A stretch of 39,172 nt of DNA from Candidatus Dojkabacteria bacterium (GTDB taxonomy: Bacteria > Patescibacteriota > Dojkabacteria > SC72 > JAFGCJ01): contig JAFGIK010000067.1 of NCBI GenBank assembly GCA_016929645.1, forward strand, positions 1 through 39,172. The letters are read 5' to 3'. The translations under genes were made by a program, and so were the position numbers. Positions 39,129 to 39,172 of the stretch are shown here, one piece after another; position 1 is the first letter of the stretch; every line of letters starts with the position of its first letter. Under the pieces are notes generated by a model. It searched no databases and was not told where the DNA came from. It saw only the letters and a list, made by a program, of their open reading frames with translations.

Positions 39129-39172
39129 GTGAGAGAATTGTTGAAGTATCTAAATTCAATAATATCTCTCAC
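39129..39172. repeat. inverted repeat at the window end
   Basis: GTGAGAGA at 39129-39136 pairs with TCTCTCAC at the last 8 bases. Pairing continues inward through ATTGTTGAA with TTCAATAAT, with one bulge and one G-U, for about 17 bp. The window ends exactly at the right arm, so what follows is unknown. Confidence 0.55.

Overview
The window is AT-rich, densely packed bacterial chromosome that reads in the standard code: TGA is used as a stop (after polA, radA and the M23 peptidase, for example) and genes are intact. The gene set and the rRNAs point to the Candidate Phyla Radiation (Patescibacteria). The evidence is a 16S rRNA with changes at near-universal sites that are mostly compensated by their pairing partners, an archaeal-style ATP-dependent DNA ligase, many promoters with very short leaders, and few Shine-Dalgarno sites although the 16S 3' end keeps its anti-SD. 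A placement near Dojkabacteria, Katanobacteria or Microgenomates is only a guess from the 16S 5' region.

Layout. 1-6569: tRNA-Ile(UAU), a zincin-like protein, then a moxR / DUF58 / transmembrane transglutaminase operon. 6601-8740 (minus strand): tsaD and a Xer-type recombinase with its own promoter. 8845-14718: an FtsB/DivIC-like protein, initiator and elongator tRNA-Met, ftsH and polA. 14719-18552: a gap with one DnaA-box-like site, then a membrane-anchored winged-helix protein, ATP-dependent DNA ligase and a membrane/DUF218 protein. 18626-24971: a complete rRNA operon with tandem promoters, boxA, 16S, tRNA-Ile(GAU), tRNA-Ala(UGC), a structured spacer with a tRNA-like remnant, 23S and 5S. 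25060-30244: an S1-repeat protein, ClpC-like ATPase and RadA in one tight operon. 30486-32157: a promoter followed by a strongly structured RNA, then a second promoter and rho. 32305-37251: a LysM/M23 peptidase, tRNA-Ala(CGC), two small membrane proteins, a zincin-like lipoprotein and tRNA-Ala(GGC). 37587-39172: a minus-strand two-gene unit (excisionase-type HTH plus zinc-ribbon/HEPN protein) with promoter and operator, flanked by two long palindromes.

Most genes are housekeeping: translation, proteolysis, replication and repair, transcription termination and envelope work. The two best candidates for something undescribed are (a) the HTH / zinc-ribbon-HEPN operon at 37587-38836, built like an autoregulated RNase toxin or defence module, and (b) the RNA at about 30521-30775. 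In (b) a 46-nt core occurs twice in tandem, and each copy is enclosed by a different outer stem that still pairs. The rRNA operon itself also carries several unusual but covarying changes. All calls come from reading the sequence; no database search was possible. rRNA positions in E. coli numbering come from manual alignment.
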